This document shows, one piece after another, positions 43,308 through 54,040 of a stretch of DNA of 64,000 bases (the first letter of the stretch is position 1; every line of letters begins with the position of its first letter). The DNA lies in contig JBBDNB010000019.1 in NCBI GenBank assembly GCA_040877935.1, positions 1 through 64,000 on the forward strand, in the 5' to 3' direction. A program made the position numbers and the translations under genes. The stretch is from Chitinophagales bacterium. Its GTDB lineage: Bacteria > Bacteroidota > Bacteroidia > Chitinophagales > CAIOSU01. The notes under the pieces were generated by a model. It was given only the letters and a program-made list of their open reading frames with translations. It did no database searches and was not told the origin of the DNA.

Positions 43308-43964
43308 ATGAAATTCTTTATTGATACTGCAAACTTAGATGAAATCAAAGAAGCCCAAGACCTCGGAATATTAGATGGTGTAACTACCAATCCCTCTCTG
43401 ATGGCCAAAGAAGGTATTTCAGGTGATAACAATATTTTAGGGCATTATGTCAAAATCTGCGAACTGGTAGATGGAGATGTCAGTGCAGAGGTGATTTCAA
43501 CCGATTACGAAGGTATCATTAAAGAAGGGGAGAGATTGGCCGACTTGCATCCTAATATTGTGGTTAAAGTGCCGATGATTAAGGAAGGAATTAAAGCTAT
43601 TTCTACTTTTAGCGCTAATGGTATTAAAACCAATTGTACCTTGATATTTTCTGCCGGACAGGCAATATTGGCAGCAAAGGCCGGAGCCACTTATTTGTCT
43701 CCTTTTATCGGCAGGATTGACGATATGAACTGGGATGGTTTGGATCTGATTGAGCAAGTTGCCCGTATTTACGACAATTATGGATTTGAAACAGAAATCC
43801 TTGCGGCTTCTATTCGCAATCCATTGCATATTGTAAAATGTGCTGAAATTGGTGCCGATGTGGTAACTTGTCCCCTTAAATCCATTACCGGGTTATTTAA
43901 TCACCCACTTACGGATATCGGGTTGGAGAAATTTCTTTCCGATCACAAAAAGTCCAATGCCTGA
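43308..43964 (+). CDS. Transaldolase / fructose-6-phosphate aldolase (TalC type)
   Basis: 218-residue cytoplasmic class I aldolase of the short transaldolase subfamily. FFIDTANLDEIKEA, GVTTNPSLMAKEG, NIVVKVPM with Schiff-base Lys87, TNCTLIFSAGQAILAAKAGATYLSPFIGRIDD, EILAASIRNPLHI and PLTDIGLEKFLSD. Moves dihydroxyacetone units in the pentose phosphate pathway; rpe of the same pathway lies 2 kb away. Confidence 0.94.
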   Translation: MKFFIDTANLDEIKEAQDLGILDGVTTNPSLMAKEGISGDNNILGHYVKICELVDGDVSAEVISTDYEGIIKEGERLADLHPNIVVKVPMIKEGIKAISTFSANGIKTNCTLIFSAGQAILAAKAGATYLSPFIGRIDDMNWDGLDLIEQVARIYDNYGFETEILAASIRNPLHIVKCAEIGADVVTCPLKSITGLFNHPLTDIGLEKFLSDHKKSNA

Positions 43965-44007
43965 TTATTCTTTCTAATGAATATTACAGGTTAAAATAGG
44001 TAAGTAT

Positions 44008-45804
44008 TTAATCATTTAACTTCAGTACAGCCAGAAATGCAGATTGTGGCACTTCCACTTTTCCGATTTGGCGCATTTTCTTCTTGCCTTTTTTCTGTTT
44101 TTCAAGCAATTTTCTTTTACGGGTAATATCACCACCGTAACATTTAGCTGTCACATCTTTTCTTAATGCAGAGATGGTTTCTCTTGCAATAATTTTTGCG
44201 CCAACTGCTGCTTGAATAGCAATCATAAATTGCTGACGGGGCAAAAGCTCTTTGAGTTTTGCACATATTTTTTTGCCAAATTCATATGCTTTGTCTTTGT
44301 GAATCAGAGAAGAAAGTGCATCTACATTTTCACCATTGAGTTTAATGTCCATTTTCACCAATTCACTGCGCACATATTCAGTTGGGTAATAGTCGAAGGA
44401 AGCATAGCCTTTTGAAATGGATTTCAAACGATCGTAAAAATCAAAAACAATTTCTGCCAAAGGCATATGGAAAGTAAGCTCTACACGTGTTTCTGAAAGA
44501 TAGACCTGGTTTTGTATTTCACCTCTTTTTTCAATACAAAGATTCATAATTGGACCTACATAATCTGGCAGGGTTATGATTTGAGCTTTAATAAAGGGCT
44601 CTTCTACATAATTGAGTTCAGAAGCATCGGGCAGATCGCTCGGGTTATTTACGAGTAATTTTTCATCGGGGGTTTTGTTGGTGTAGGCAAAATAGGAAAC
44701 ATTGGGAACTGTAGTGATTACCGACATATCGAACTCGCGCTCCAGTCGTTCTTGTACAATTTCAAGGTGCAGCATGCCCAGGAAACCACAGCGAAACCCA
44801 AATCCCAATGCAGCAGAGCTCTCTGGTTCAAAAACCAGTGAAGCATCATTGAGTTGTAATTTTTCCAAAGATTCTCTCAATGCCTCATAATCATCGGATT
44901 CTAAAGGATAAATACCCGAAAATACCATTGGTTTCACATCTTCAAACCCTTCAATAGGTTTGGGGCAGGGTGCTGATTTCCTGGTAAGTGTATCGCCCAC
45001 TTTTATTTCTTTGGAATCTTTGATCCCGGTAATAATGTAGCCTACATTTCCGGCAGACAATTCCTTTTTGGGTACCATTTCTATTTTTAATACACCGATT
45101 TCGTCTGCTTCGTATTCTTTTTCGGTGTTGTAAAACTTAACCAGATCACCTTTTTTGATAGTACCATTGAATATGCGGAAATAGGCAATCACGCCTCGAT
45201 AGGAATTAAATACTGAATCGAAAACCAGTGCCTGCAATGGAGCATCAGGATCTCCTTTGGGCGGAGGAACCCTATTCACAATAGCTGTTAATATTTCTGG
45301 TACGCCAATACCTGTTTTTCCACTAGCAGAAATAATATCTTCGCGCTTACAACCCACTAAATCAATGATTTGATCTGCCACTTCTTCAACCATTGCCCCA
45401 TCCATATCTATTTTATTGATTATGGGGATAATTTCTAAATCTTGTTCAATAGCAAGATACAGGTTGGAAATAGTCTGCGCCTGAATTCCCTGAGTTGCAT
45501 CAACTAAAAGCAGGGCTCCTTCACAGGCGGCAATTGAGCGGGAAACTTCATAGGAAAAATCCACATGTCCCGGTGTGTCTATCAAGTTGAGTGTGTACTC
45601 CTGTCCATCTTGTATATGCAGCATTTGAATAGCGTGGCTTTTAATGGTAATACCACGTTCTCTTTCCAGGTCCATACTGTCGAGAATCTGTTCTTTCATT
45701 TCGCGGTCGGCAACAGTATGTGTGCTGCTCAAAAGGCGGTCGGCAAGTGTGCTTTTCCCATGATCGATATGGGCTATTATGCAGAAATTTCTATAGTGTT
45801 TCAT
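44008..45804 (-). CDS. lepA: Elongation factor 4 (LepA)
   Basis: 598-residue ribosomal GTPase that remodels stalled or mistranslocated ribosomes. G1 [15 protein letters not shown] (11-25), G3 [16 protein letters not shown]4 NKID, the elongation domains, and the LepA-specific C-terminus with [16 protein letters not shown] and [16 protein letters not shown]. The start ATG 45804 gives [19 protein letters not shown] as in other LepA proteins. A TATCTTTG box lies only seven bases upstream. Divergent from rpe. Confidence 0.97.
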   Translation of the reverse strand: MKHYRNFCIIAHIDHGKSTLADRLLSSTHTVADREMKEQILDSMDLERERGITIKSHAIQMLHIQDGQEYTLNLIDTPGHVDFSYEVSRSIAACEGALLLVDATQGIQAQTISNLYLAIEQDLEIIPIINKIDMDGAMVEEVADQIIDLVGCKREDIISASGKTGIGVPEILTAIVNRVPPPKGDPDAPLQALVFDSVFNSYRGVIAYFRIFNGTIKKGDLVKFYNTEKEYEADEIGVLKIEMVPKKELSAGNVGYIITGIKDSKEIKVGDTLTRKSAPCPKPIEGFEDVKPMVFSGIYPLESDDYEALRESLEKLQLNDASLVFEPESSAALGFGFRCGFLGMLHLEIVQERLEREFDMSVITTVPNVSYFAYTNKTPDEKLLVNNPSDLPDASELNYVEEPFIKAQIITLPDYVGPIMNLCIEKRGEIQNQVYLSETRVELTFHMPLAEIVFDFYDRLKSISKGYASFDYYPTEYVRSELVKMDIKLNGENVDALSSLIHKDKAYEFGKKICAKLKELLPRQQFMIAIQAAVGAKIIARETISALRKDVTAKCYGGDITRKRKLLEKQKKGKKKMRQIGKVEVPQSAFLAVLKLND

Positions 45805-45810
45805 CTGCGG

Positions 45811-45818
45811 CAAAGATA
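45811..45818 (-). promoter_or_regulatory. Candidate -7 box of lepA
   Basis: Reads TATCTTTG on the minus strand and ends seven bases before ATG 45804. If used, the mRNA would start at or within a few bases of the start codon. No clear -33 element. Confidence 0.4.
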
Positions 45819-45908
45819 ATTGAATTTAGTACTTGTTACGAAATATGCTTTTTATTTTCCTGAAAGGAGATAAGATATCCATTTTACTGAATATCCGCAC
45901 CGAAATGC

Positions 45909-45916
45909 TAATTTTG
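45909..45916 (+). promoter_or_regulatory. Candidate -7 box of rpe
   Basis: TAATTTTG matches TAnnTTTG, 22 bases before ATG 45939. The -33 position is only weakly matched. Confidence 0.4.
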
Positions 45917-45938
45917 CAGCACACTAATTCTCAGGCTT

Positions 45939-46595
45939 ATGAACCACTTAATTGCTCCTTCTATTCTTTCCGCTGATTTTGCAAATTTGGGCAGGGACAT
46001 TGAATTGATCAATAAAAGCGAGGCAGATTGGATTCACGTAGATGTTATGGACGGTCGCTTTGTACCCAATATTTCTTTTGGACTCCCGGTAATACAGGCA
46101 ATCAGACCCATTGCAGAGAAGCTGCTGGATGTGCACCTTATGATTGTTGAGCCCGATCATTTATTGACAGATTTTGCCAAAGCAGGCGCTGATTCTATTA
46201 CGGTTCATTTTGAAGCCTGTACGCATTTACACCGCAGCATTCAGCAAATTAAGTCGCTGGGATGCGAGGCCGGAGTGGCTTTGAATCCGCATATGCCCAT
46301 ACATATGCTCAATGATATAATTGTCGACCTGGATGTAGTTTGCCTGATGTCGGTCAACCCCGGTTTTGGGGGACAGTCATTTATAGAAAATACACTGAAC
46401 AGAATTGCAGAACTCAAAGAACTTATTCTGCGCAAAAATTCCAAGGCACTGATAGAAATTGATGGGGGGGTAAAACCAGGAAATGCATCGGAACTGGTAG
46501 AGAAAGGAGCCAATGTGCTGGTGGCCGGGAGCAGTGTATTTAAAGCCGAAGATCCTTTGCAGGCCATTCATTCATTAAAACATTTGAAGCCATAA
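45939..46595 (+). CDS. rpe: Ribulose-phosphate 3-epimerase
   Basis: 218-residue TIM-barrel enzyme interconverting ribulose-5-phosphate and xylulose-5-phosphate. Metal ligands His33 and Asp35 (WIHVDVMDGRFVPN), His66 (DVHLMIVEP) and Asp175 (LIEIDGGV); phosphate-binding MSVNPGFGGQSF. ATG 45939, divergent from lepA; followed 34 bp later by the TonB receptor gene. Confidence 0.97.
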   Translation: MNHLIAPSILSADFANLGRDIELINKSEADWIHVDVMDGRFVPNISFGLPVIQAIRPIAEKLLDVHLMIVEPDHLLTDFAKAGADSITVHFEACTHLHRSIQQIKSLGCEAGVALNPHMPIHMLNDIIVDLDVVCLMSVNPGFGGQSFIENTLNRIAELKELILRKNSKALIEIDGGVKPGNASELVEKGANVLVAGSSVFKAEDPLQAIHSLKHLKP

Positions 46596-46629
46596 AATTT
46601 TCACTTTTTTTAACCGTTTCTTTGTCTTA

Positions 46630-49086
46630 ATGCCGCATTCAAAAAAAATTTTTCTCTTATTTATTCTAAGCATTGCCTTTAATACTTTGAGGGCACAGGA
46701 AACCGGCAGGGTCAGTGGTATTGTAAAAGATGAATCCGGGTTTGCTGTACCGGGAGTGAGTGTATATCCTATTGAGCTAAAAGGCAGTGGGGTAAGTACT
46801 GATGAAAGAGGAAGCTACAGCCTGCCAATCAATGCAGGTGAATTGACGGAAATTGTGTATTCCTCGCTTGGTTATGAAAGCGATACCTTCTCGGTATATG
46901 TGGCACCCGAACAAGATTATCAGCTCAATGTAGAATTGAAATCCTCCACTTATGAATTGGATCTGATAGAAATTGAAGACAAACAAAAGCGTGAAACTGC
47001 AAGTGTTGTAAAGCTCAATGTGGAAGATGTGGAGAATATCCCCACGCCAATGGGCGGTATTGAAGGGGCTATAGTTACACAGGGATTGGGAGTGAGCAGT
47101 ACAAGTGAGCTGAGCTCCAATTATTCGGTGCGGGGCGGAAATTACGATGAGAACCTGGTTTATGTCAATGATTTTGAGGTTTATCGTCCCTTTTTGATCC
47201 GTTCCGGTCAGCAGGAAGGATTGAGCTTTATTAATCCTGAACTGGTGAGTTCGGTGGAATTTTCCTCTGGAGGCTTTCAGCCGCGCTATGGTGATAAAAT
47301 GGCTTCGGTGCTGGATGTGACTTATAAAAAGCCCAAAAAATTTGGAGGCTCTGCTTCTGGCAGTTTTCTTGGGGGCACTTTACATCTGGAGGCGGCCGAT
47401 AAAAACCAACGCTTTACTTTCCTGGGCGGCATTCGCTACAAATCCAATCAGTATTTGCTCAATAGTCTTGAAACCACAGGTGATTACAGCCCTACATTTC
47501 TGGATATCCAGTCTTTTATGACCTATAAGATTAATGATAAGTTGGAGCTTGAGTGGATCAACAACTATGCCCGCAATCGCTTTGAGTTTGTGCCCAATGA
47601 CCGAGAAAGCACTTTTGGTGTGGTCAACCAGGTCTTGCGCCTCACCATGTATTTTGAAGGGCAGGAAAACGACCAGTATGACAGCTACATGAGTGGATTG
47701 GCTTTGGTACAAAAGATCAAGCCCAATTTTCAACTGAAATGGATGGCCTCTTATTACCGCACCCGAGAGCAGGAGGCCTTTGATATACTTGGGGAATATT
47801 TTATTGGAGAGGTAGAAACTGATTTCTCTGATGATGATTTTGGGCAGGTGCGTTATTCGCTGGGTGCCGGTGCATTGCATCACTATGCCCGAAATGATCT
47901 GACGGCAAATATTTACAATGGTGGTTTTAAAGGCAATTGGCAAAAAGGTAAACACTATATACAGTTTGGTGCCCGCTACCAGCGGGAGATGATTCAGGAT
48001 CGCGTGAATGAATGGGAAAAAACAGACTCTGCTGGTTTTACCATACCTTATTATGAGGATCGGATAGAATTGTCCAGGGTTTTAAAATCCGAGGTAGATT
48101 TGAACTCACACCGCATAAACGGCTATTTCCAGGACTCTTGGAATGTAAACGAAAGCAAGCGAATGACTTTTACCTATGGGGCGCGATTCACCTACTGGGA
48201 TGTGAACCATGAATTTGTGGTGAGTCCCAGGGCGCAGTTTTCCTATAAGCCCGGAACCCGTAGGGATGTGGTTTTCAAATTTGCATCAGGACTCTATGCT
48301 CAGCCACCTTTTTACCGCGAATTGAGAAATCTGGATGCAGTGGTTAATAAAAATGTAAAATCGCAGAAATCGGTGCATGTGGTGGCCGGAACCGATTTGA
48401 ATTTTACCGTTTGGGATCGTCCATTTACTTTTGTTACCGAGGTTTATTACAAATACCTCTACGACCTGGTGCCTTATGAATTTGACAATGTTTTGATCCG
48501 TTATTTTGGGGAAAACAAAGCCACCGGGTATGTGGCAGGAGTGGATTTCCGGCTCAATGGCCAGTTTGTAAAAGGGGAGGAGTCCTACATCAGTATGTCG
48601 ATAATGCAGGCGCAGGAAAACATCGAGGATGAAACCTATATTGATTCAGAGGGCAACGAAGTGGATCCCGGATTTATCCCGCGTCCTACTGATCAGCGTT
48701 TTCGATTTAGCATGTTTTTCCAGGATTATTTTCCAAAGAGCAATACCTTTAAAGTACACCTGAATTTTATCTATGCAACAGGACTGCCTTTTGGCCCGCC
48801 CGATAATGTGCGCTACAATGATGACCTCCGAATTCCGGCATATCGTAGAGTAGATATTGGCTTTTCAGCAGGAATATACGATAGGAGTAAAGGCAATAAA
48901 TTGTCTAAAACTAAGCTTTTTGGCAAATTGAAATCCATTTGGGCCACGCTTGAAGTTTACAACTTATTTGGAGTGGAAAACACCATTTCCTACCTCTGGA
49001 TAAAAGACATTACCAACAGGGTGTATGCCGTGCCCAATACGCTTACCGCCCGCAGGATCAATTTGAGGTTGATTGTGAAGTTTTAG
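46630..49086 (+). CDS. TonB-dependent outer-membrane receptor
   Basis: 818-residue receptor: signal peptide (KKIFLLFILSIAFNTLRAQ), a CarboxypepD_reg-like domain (VSGIVKDESGFAVPGVSVYP to about residue 115), the plug (NIPTPMGGIEGAIVTQGLGVSS, YSVRGGNYDENLVYVNDFEVYRP, GFQPRYGDKMASVLDVTY) and a 22-strand-type barrel ending in an aromatic residue (RLIVKF). Smaller than typical SusC, with no SusD-like neighbour, so substrate is open; metal chelates, vitamins or oligomers are possible. The next gene is a convergent T9SS cargo. Confidence 0.92.
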   Translation: MPHSKKIFLLFILSIAFNTLRAQETGRVSGIVKDESGFAVPGVSVYPIELKGSGVSTDERGSYSLPINAGELTEIVYSSLGYESDTFSVYVAPEQDYQLNVELKSSTYELDLIEIEDKQKRETASVVKLNVEDVENIPTPMGGIEGAIVTQGLGVSSTSELSSNYSVRGGNYDENLVYVNDFEVYRPFLIRSGQQEGLSFINPELVSSVEFSSGGFQPRYGDKMASVLDVTYKKPKKFGGSASGSFLGGTLHLEAADKNQRFTFLGGIRYKSNQYLLNSLETTGDYSPTFLDIQSFMTYKINDKLELEWINNYARNRFEFVPNDRESTFGVVNQVLRLTMYFEGQENDQYDSYMSGLALVQKIKPNFQLKWMASYYRTREQEAFDILGEYFIGEVETDFSDDDFGQVRYSLGAGALHHYARNDLTANIYNGGFKGNWQKGKHYIQFGARYQREMIQDRVNEWEKTDSAGFTIPYYEDRIELSRVLKSEVDLNSHRINGYFQDSWNVNESKRMTFTYGARFTYWDVNHEFVVSPRAQFSYKPGTRRDVVFKFASGLYAQPPFYRELRNLDAVVNKNVKSQKSVHVVAGTDLNFTVWDRPFTFVTEVYYKYLYDLVPYEFDNVLIRYFGENKATGYVAGVDFRLNGQFVKGEESYISMSIMQAQENIEDETYIDSEGNEVDPGFIPRPTDQRFRFSMFFQDYFPKSNTFKVHLNFIYATGLPFGPPDNVRYNDDLRIPAYRRVDIGFSAGIYDRSKGNKLSKTKLFGKLKSIWATLEVYNLFGVENTISYLWIKDITNRVYAVPNTLTARRINLRLIVKF

Positions 49087-49183
49087 AGTTATGACTTACT
49101 CTCGCCCAGCTCAAGGATGCGCTAAAACATATCCTTGTATATATTTCGCTTTTATATAGAGTAGACCACTCCATAAAAAATAA

Positions 49184-49212
49184 TTCCAAAAGCCCATATC
49201 GGACTTTTGGAA
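49184..49212 (-). terminator. Terminator of the T9SS gene ending at 49246
   Basis: TTCCAAAAG (49184-49192) and CTTTTGGAA (49204-49212) make a perfect nine-base stem. On the minus strand it is followed by TTATTTTTT, as in intrinsic terminators. Confidence 0.75.
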
Positions 49213-49245
49213 TCACATTCAACCCACACAAAATAAAAGATACTT

Positions 49246-52011
49246 TTACAATTTGATCAACTTCCCATTGGCAATCACTTTCTCGCTGTTACTCACACGA
49301 ATCAGGTACATGCCCTTGTCCAGTGAATGAGCCGGAACACTGATTACATCTCCTGTATAATTCCTGTTCAATACCTGTTTGCCTGAAAGGTCAAAAATTT
49401 CAATTTGAAATTCCTCACCGTTTGTTGCTCCTTTCAGGTCGATAAAAACCTGGTTATTTGTGGGGTTGGGATAAACATTTATTTGCAGCGATTCATAGAT
49501 TTCTTCTTCTGCACTCAACCAAACCAAATAATCTTTACCCAGCTCTCCAACTGTATGAAAAGTGGTATTGGTAATTATTGGCGCATTGAAATCAAAGTAA
49601 ATGGCAGCATTGTTCTCAATGATTGTTCCATTGGGCAGATTGGGTTTTAAATCTACTCTGAACTCCACAAAACCATGACTCTTAGGTTCGTTGACATTAC
49701 TGTCTGGTAAAAGAATATTTTTAAATCTCCATTCCAATACGCCTTGTCCAAACACCTCAAACTCATAATCGTGACTGGAGGCACCGGAAACCACCGAGCT
49801 CACTTTCAAATGTTCTGAAAGTGTATCACGGATTGATACATAAAAGGCCGTATCGTTGCCTGTATTCTGAAAGCGGATTTTGTAGTTCAATGGATCGCTG
49901 TTGCTGATGTAGTTTTGATTTCCTACGCCATAAGGAAAACCCTTTTTGTCATTGGGGTCATAGGCACCAATGATCTCATCACAATAAGTATTAACAAACG
50001 GGTTTCGGTAGTTCAGTGGCATAATATTGACAAAACCTGTAGAGGTATTTCCATTGCCACAGCCCTCCACCACTTTGGCTACTTTTTGCATAAAGGGATG
50101 GAAAGTGTCCTGCTCGGCTTCCAGGCGCCAAGTAGCACCATTGGCCGGCACATTTTTAGTCAGTTGAGCACCACTACCCAATTGATAATTGAAGTTTTGA
50201 TACATCACATTGTCCTCCACTATGATTATCCCTCTTTGATTGTTCATGTTCCCTGAACCATCATTGATAATGCGAAACTGAACAGAATCAGGAGACTGGC
50301 AATCGGCTTCTATCTCAATATTGCTCATGTCCCAAAGTGTAGTGCTGTCAACACAAAAAGTATCGGGGTAGATTTCTGCTGTAGCGCATAGTGCTGTTCC
50401 TATGGGAAGTCCACATTTATTGAATACATCCACACTAAAGCTGCCACATTCAGCAATGTTGAGATTTCCAATATCGAAGCGGTAAAGATTGGTATCCTGT
50501 GGGCTTTGTTGCCAGGGAATGGAGGAGTTTAAGAAGTTTTGTGCCGGACTTAAGCTTAGCTCAATATAGGCACTGTCAAGTGGAGCGGTGCCATTGTTGC
50601 AATAATAAATGTGATAAGTGGAGCTTACGCAAGATCTAAGCAGACTATTGCTATTGATAAACACACTAGGCCCGGCACAGATGTCCTTTGGGGTAAGCGG
50701 GATATCAATATTTACAGTAGTGTCAGTACCCAGTAAAAAATCAATGGGATTGGAAAGACAGTTTATATAGTAATTGTCTGAACTGTCCAATTCAATATTC
50801 AATTGACTATAACCTTCGTTCACAGGAATAGAATAAAATCCATCGGAATTGCTGCTTAGGTTTCTTGAATTTAGACTATCTGTGAAAGTAGCATGGATAT
50901 TAGGCAGCAAAACATCATTTGAATCTTTTACGCAGTTGTTGTTAAGGTCTAAGAATACTGTGGCATTGATTTGGTTGTGATAGACATTTCCGTTTGAGTC
51001 AGCAGCAAAAAGTGCTGGGTTTTGAGAGGAATTATTTAAATACCCACACCAATAAATCAAGTTGTTTCTGGTTAATATGTCATAAGCATACAAATTAATA
51101 GAAGTATCGGGCGTAAAATATGAATAATCCTTTTCCCATAAGATATTCCCCTGCTGATTAATTTTTGTCAAACGTACTGGGATGTTTTCACAAATAAGGA
51201 TATTGTTATTCTCAGTGCCTGTCACTAAATCAATATTCCTGCCTGGTAAACTAATACTTGATAGTGAGTCACCTGTTTTATCCAATAGAGTAATAAAGTT
51301 ATTTGAACTTAAAACATAAAAAGAATCAGTATGGGTCATTGAATTACTATATTGTCTGGAAAATGTTTTCGTCCAGATTGTATCCATATTTTGATCTAAC
51401 TTTAACAATACACCCCTTTGGGTATTGGAGCCACTAGGGATGTATAGTCCATTTGTGAAAAAATTAGATGAGTCGGATTCAATTATCTCATAAAGCCAGC
51501 CGCTCGTATTTAAATAATTTATAGAAGAAAGTAGGTTTCCAACAGAATCAATAATTATATTGTTAAAACGTGAAGAGCCTTGAGTAAAATTTCCAACAGT
51601 AGAAAATCTATTTCCAGGTAATTCTATTATATCATTTGGGCTAGCATTATCAAAAAAATGGTTTTTTGACCATGATAGATTTCCTAAAGCATCAAGCTTG
51701 AAGATTGTTAAATGCCTTTGAGATAAAGACTGGACATAAAACCCAATTCCTAAATATTCATTATCTTTAGTCTGTAATAATTTGGTAAATAATAACAATT
51801 CAGGAAAAATATATTCCCACTGTTTATTACCTCTATCGTCATATTTAATGATTTTTGAACCAGTTATAATCGCCTCCCCTCCATCAACTGTTGTAATTAC
51901 ATCTGTCGCAGGTGATGTGCTAGTGTCAACAACATGCCACCCCTGTCCGGCAGCATTAAAGGAGATTAATAATAAGATTTGTAGGCTTAGAATAATTTTT
52001 AAAAGTTTCAT
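49246..52011 (-). CDS. T9SS-secreted protein with propeller-like N-terminus and DUF7619 region
   Basis: 921-residue exported protein. Signal peptide (MKLLKIILSLQILLLISFNAAGQ). Residues 25-340 are repeats of W/G-rich propeller type (ITTVDGGEAIITGSKI; LDALGNLSWSKNHF; GNILWEKDY). A Cna-B/SdrD-like domain follows (TVFLDLNNNCVKDSNDVLLPNI, DGFYSIPVNEG). Around residues 685-830 is the AYDPNDK-type domain (RFQNTGNDTAFYVSIRDTL; NNAAIYFDFNAPIITNTT). The last 80 residues are a T9SS type A sorting domain (VYPNPTNNQVFIDL to GMYLIRVSN). No enzyme motif; probably a surface or adhesive protein. Confidence 0.88.
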   Translation of the reverse strand: MKLLKIILSLQILLLISFNAAGQGWHVVDTSTSPATDVITTVDGGEAIITGSKIIKYDDRGNKQWEYIFPELLLFTKLLQTKDNEYLGIGFYVQSLSQRHLTIFKLDALGNLSWSKNHFFDNASPNDIIELPGNRFSTVGNFTQGSSRFNNIIIDSVGNLLSSINYLNTSGWLYEIIESDSSNFFTNGLYIPSGSNTQRGVLLKLDQNMDTIWTKTFSRQYSNSMTHTDSFYVLSSNNFITLLDKTGDSLSSISLPGRNIDLVTGTENNNILICENIPVRLTKINQQGNILWEKDYSYFTPDTSINLYAYDILTRNNLIYWCGYLNNSSQNPALFAADSNGNVYHNQINATVFLDLNNNCVKDSNDVLLPNIHATFTDSLNSRNLSSNSDGFYSIPVNEGYSQLNIELDSSDNYYINCLSNPIDFLLGTDTTVNIDIPLTPKDICAGPSVFINSNSLLRSCVSSTYHIYYCNNGTAPLDSAYIELSLSPAQNFLNSSIPWQQSPQDTNLYRFDIGNLNIAECGSFSVDVFNKCGLPIGTALCATAEIYPDTFCVDSTTLWDMSNIEIEADCQSPDSVQFRIINDGSGNMNNQRGIIIVEDNVMYQNFNYQLGSGAQLTKNVPANGATWRLEAEQDTFHPFMQKVAKVVEGCGNGNTSTGFVNIMPLNYRNPFVNTYCDEIIGAYDPNDKKGFPYGVGNQNYISNSDPLNYKIRFQNTGNDTAFYVSIRDTLSEHLKVSSVVSGASSHDYEFEVFGQGVLEWRFKNILLPDSNVNEPKSHGFVEFRVDLKPNLPNGTIIENNAAIYFDFNAPIITNTTFHTVGELGKDYLVWLSAEEEIYESLQINVYPNPTNNQVFIDLKGATNGEEFQIEIFDLSGKQVLNRNYTGDVISVPAHSLDKGMYLIRVSNSEKVIANGKLIKL

Positions 52012-52168
52012 GGCTTTAGGTTTTAATAGTTTAATTCAAGAAGCAATATTCGGCAAAGCCATTCTAACAATAAAATACATTATTTTTTGATTGTCCAAAA
52101 TATTATGTTTAACTATGAAAATGAATGATTGATATTATTGGGTTATAAATAAAAATTTGTCCAAAATA

Positions 52169-53563
52169 ATGCTGGAAACAAAGCTTGTAAAACTTTTAAA
52201 ATCATTCAATAAGCAGGATTTGCGACAGGCAAAGGATTTTGTTTATGCGCCTTTTTTCAATAAAAATGAAAATGTACGGCTTTTATTTGATATTGTTAAA
52301 AAACACCATCCCAACTATACTATCTCCAAAGCAAAAGTCTATTCTAAGCTCTTTCCCAGGAAAAAATACGATGACCTGAAACTGAGGCACCTAATGAGTA
52401 TGCTCTATAAAGTATTGGAAGATTTCCTGGCGGTTAGACATTTTTATGAAGATGGAAAACAGAAAAATCTATCGTTATTGGAAAGCCTGTACAATCTAAA
52501 ACTCCCATCTCAATTCAAAAAAACAGAGAAGAGAGTCGGCCCTGCACTTAAACAAAATACCCCTGCTGATTCAGGGAATCATTATTATGCCTTTCGCTAT
52601 GCTTTGTTAAAGGAAGATTTTGAGCAAATCCACCGGGAGCGCAGAAAAACGACCCGTCTTCAGGATGTGGGGCAGCATTTGGATGATTTTTACATTATCA
52701 ACAAGTTGAAAAATGCCTGTGCCATGCTCAGCTATCAAAATGTTTACCAGCAGGAATACGATTACACTTTATTGGATACTTTATTGCAGTACCTGGAAAA
52801 GCATCCTCCAAAAAACAAACTGATTCAACTATACCTGGCGGGTTTGTTTTGCATTAAGGAAAGTGAAAACCTAAAGCATTTTGTACAATTGAAAAAACTG
52901 CTGCAATCTTCCAAAGATATTGCCCTGGACGAACTGCAGCAATTGCACGCCATTGCCAGAAATTACTGTATCAAACAGGTAAACACCGGAAACACTGCTT
53001 TTTTCAGGGATTTGTTCGAACTGTACCAATTGGGATTGAAAGATAAAATTCTGCTCGATGCAGAGGGGTATATGTCCCCGGCAGCATTTAAAAACATCCT
53101 GACTGTTGCGCTAAAGGTAGAAGCATTTGACTGGACCTACCAGTTTATAAAAGAGGAAATGCATTTGCTGAAAGTAGCTGAAAGGGAAAGTTTATATCAC
53201 TATGGCCTGGGCAAACTCTATTTTCAGAAAAAGGAATACGACAAAGTAGTGCAAGCATTGATGCAGGTAGAATATACTGATGTTTTTGTAATGCTGGATT
53301 CCAAGACCTTGTTGCTCAAAACTTTTTACGAGCTGGATGAAATGGAATCTTTAGCTGCATTACTTCACAGCTTCAAGCAATTGCTACAGCGCAAAACTAT
53401 CTTGGCCTATCACCAAGAGAACTATAAAAACCTGGTGCGCTTTACCAAGCAGATGATCAATTTGCCACCTTACAATAAAAAAAGAAGAGAGGCACTGATC
53501 CAAAAAGTAAAAGCGGCAAAAATACTGACGGAAAGGGAGTGGCTATTAGAGAATTTAGAGTAG
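52169..53563 (+). CDS. Orphan helical protein, Bacteroidota-specific
   Basis: 464-residue cytoplasmic protein, Lys/Leu/Glu-rich and almost all helical (LLKSFNKQDLRQAKDFVYAPFFNKNENV; YLEKHPPKNKLIQLYLAGLF; HYGLGKLYFQKKEYDKVVQALMQVEYTD). The last stretch looks like a TPR. I recall similar unnamed proteins in Saprospirales-type genomes; no function known. Start at ATG 52169; an in-frame TTG lies at 52157. Monocistronic by spacing. Confidence 0.75.
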   Translation: MLETKLVKLLKSFNKQDLRQAKDFVYAPFFNKNENVRLLFDIVKKHHPNYTISKAKVYSKLFPRKKYDDLKLRHLMSMLYKVLEDFLAVRHFYEDGKQKNLSLLESLYNLKLPSQFKKTEKRVGPALKQNTPADSGNHYYAFRYALLKEDFEQIHRERRKTTRLQDVGQHLDDFYIINKLKNACAMLSYQNVYQQEYDYTLLDTLLQYLEKHPPKNKLIQLYLAGLFCIKESENLKHFVQLKKLLQSSKDIALDELQQLHAIARNYCIKQVNTGNTAFFRDLFELYQLGLKDKILLDAEGYMSPAAFKNILTVALKVEAFDWTYQFIKEEMHLLKVAERESLYHYGLGKLYFQKKEYDKVVQALMQVEYTDVFVMLDSKTLLLKTFYELDEMESLAALLHSFKQLLQRKTILAYHQENYKNLVRFTKQMINLPPYNKKRREALIQKVKAAKILTEREWLLENLE

Positions 53564-53620
53564 GCTGGAAAATGTTTTTATCAATTTTTGTACCTTTAAT
53601 AAAAGCCAATATCAGATATC

Positions 53621-54037
53621 ATGAGCGAGCTAAAAACCAAAGTCAATGATGCGGATGTCTCTGCTTTTATAGATAAAGTGGCTGATGAGCAAAAGCGAAA
53701 GGACAGCTACCAATTAATTGAATTGATGAGTAAGGTCAGCGGGGCTCCGCCAAAAATGTGGGGAGAGAGTATTGTGGGTTTTGGTTCCTATCACTACAAA
53801 TACAAAAGTGGGAGAGAGGGCGACTGGATGCTCTGTGGTTTTTCGCCCCGAAAAGCCAATATCAGTGTCTATACCATGTGCGATATCGAAAAGAACAAGG
53901 ACTTGCTCTCGAAACTCGGCAAATACAAAAGCGGAAAATCCTGTCTTTACATCAAGCGACTTTCAGATATTGACGAAAAAGTACTGGAACAATTGGTGAG
54001 GGATTCCATTGAGCAGACGAAGGAAATGTATTCCTAA
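53621..54037 (+). CDS. DUF1801 domain protein
   Basis: 138-residue small protein of the DUF1801/YdhG-like fold: AFIDKVADEQKRKDSYQLIELMSKVSGAPPKMWGESIVGFGSYHYKY, then WMLCGFSPRKANISVY and GKSCLYIKRLSDID. Biochemical function of the family is not established. Starts at ATG 53621 and converges with the HAD-like gene. Confidence 0.9.
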   Translation: MSELKTKVNDADVSAFIDKVADEQKRKDSYQLIELMSKVSGAPPKMWGESIVGFGSYHYKYKSGREGDWMLCGFSPRKANISVYTMCDIEKNKDLLSKLGKYKSGKSCLYIKRLSDIDEKVLEQLVRDSIEQTKEMYS

Positions 54038-54040
54038 AAA

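Noticed and set aside
47380-47955. 191-codon open frame antisense to the TonB receptor
   Set aside because: Fully inside a clear coding sequence, no recognisable domain or promoter.
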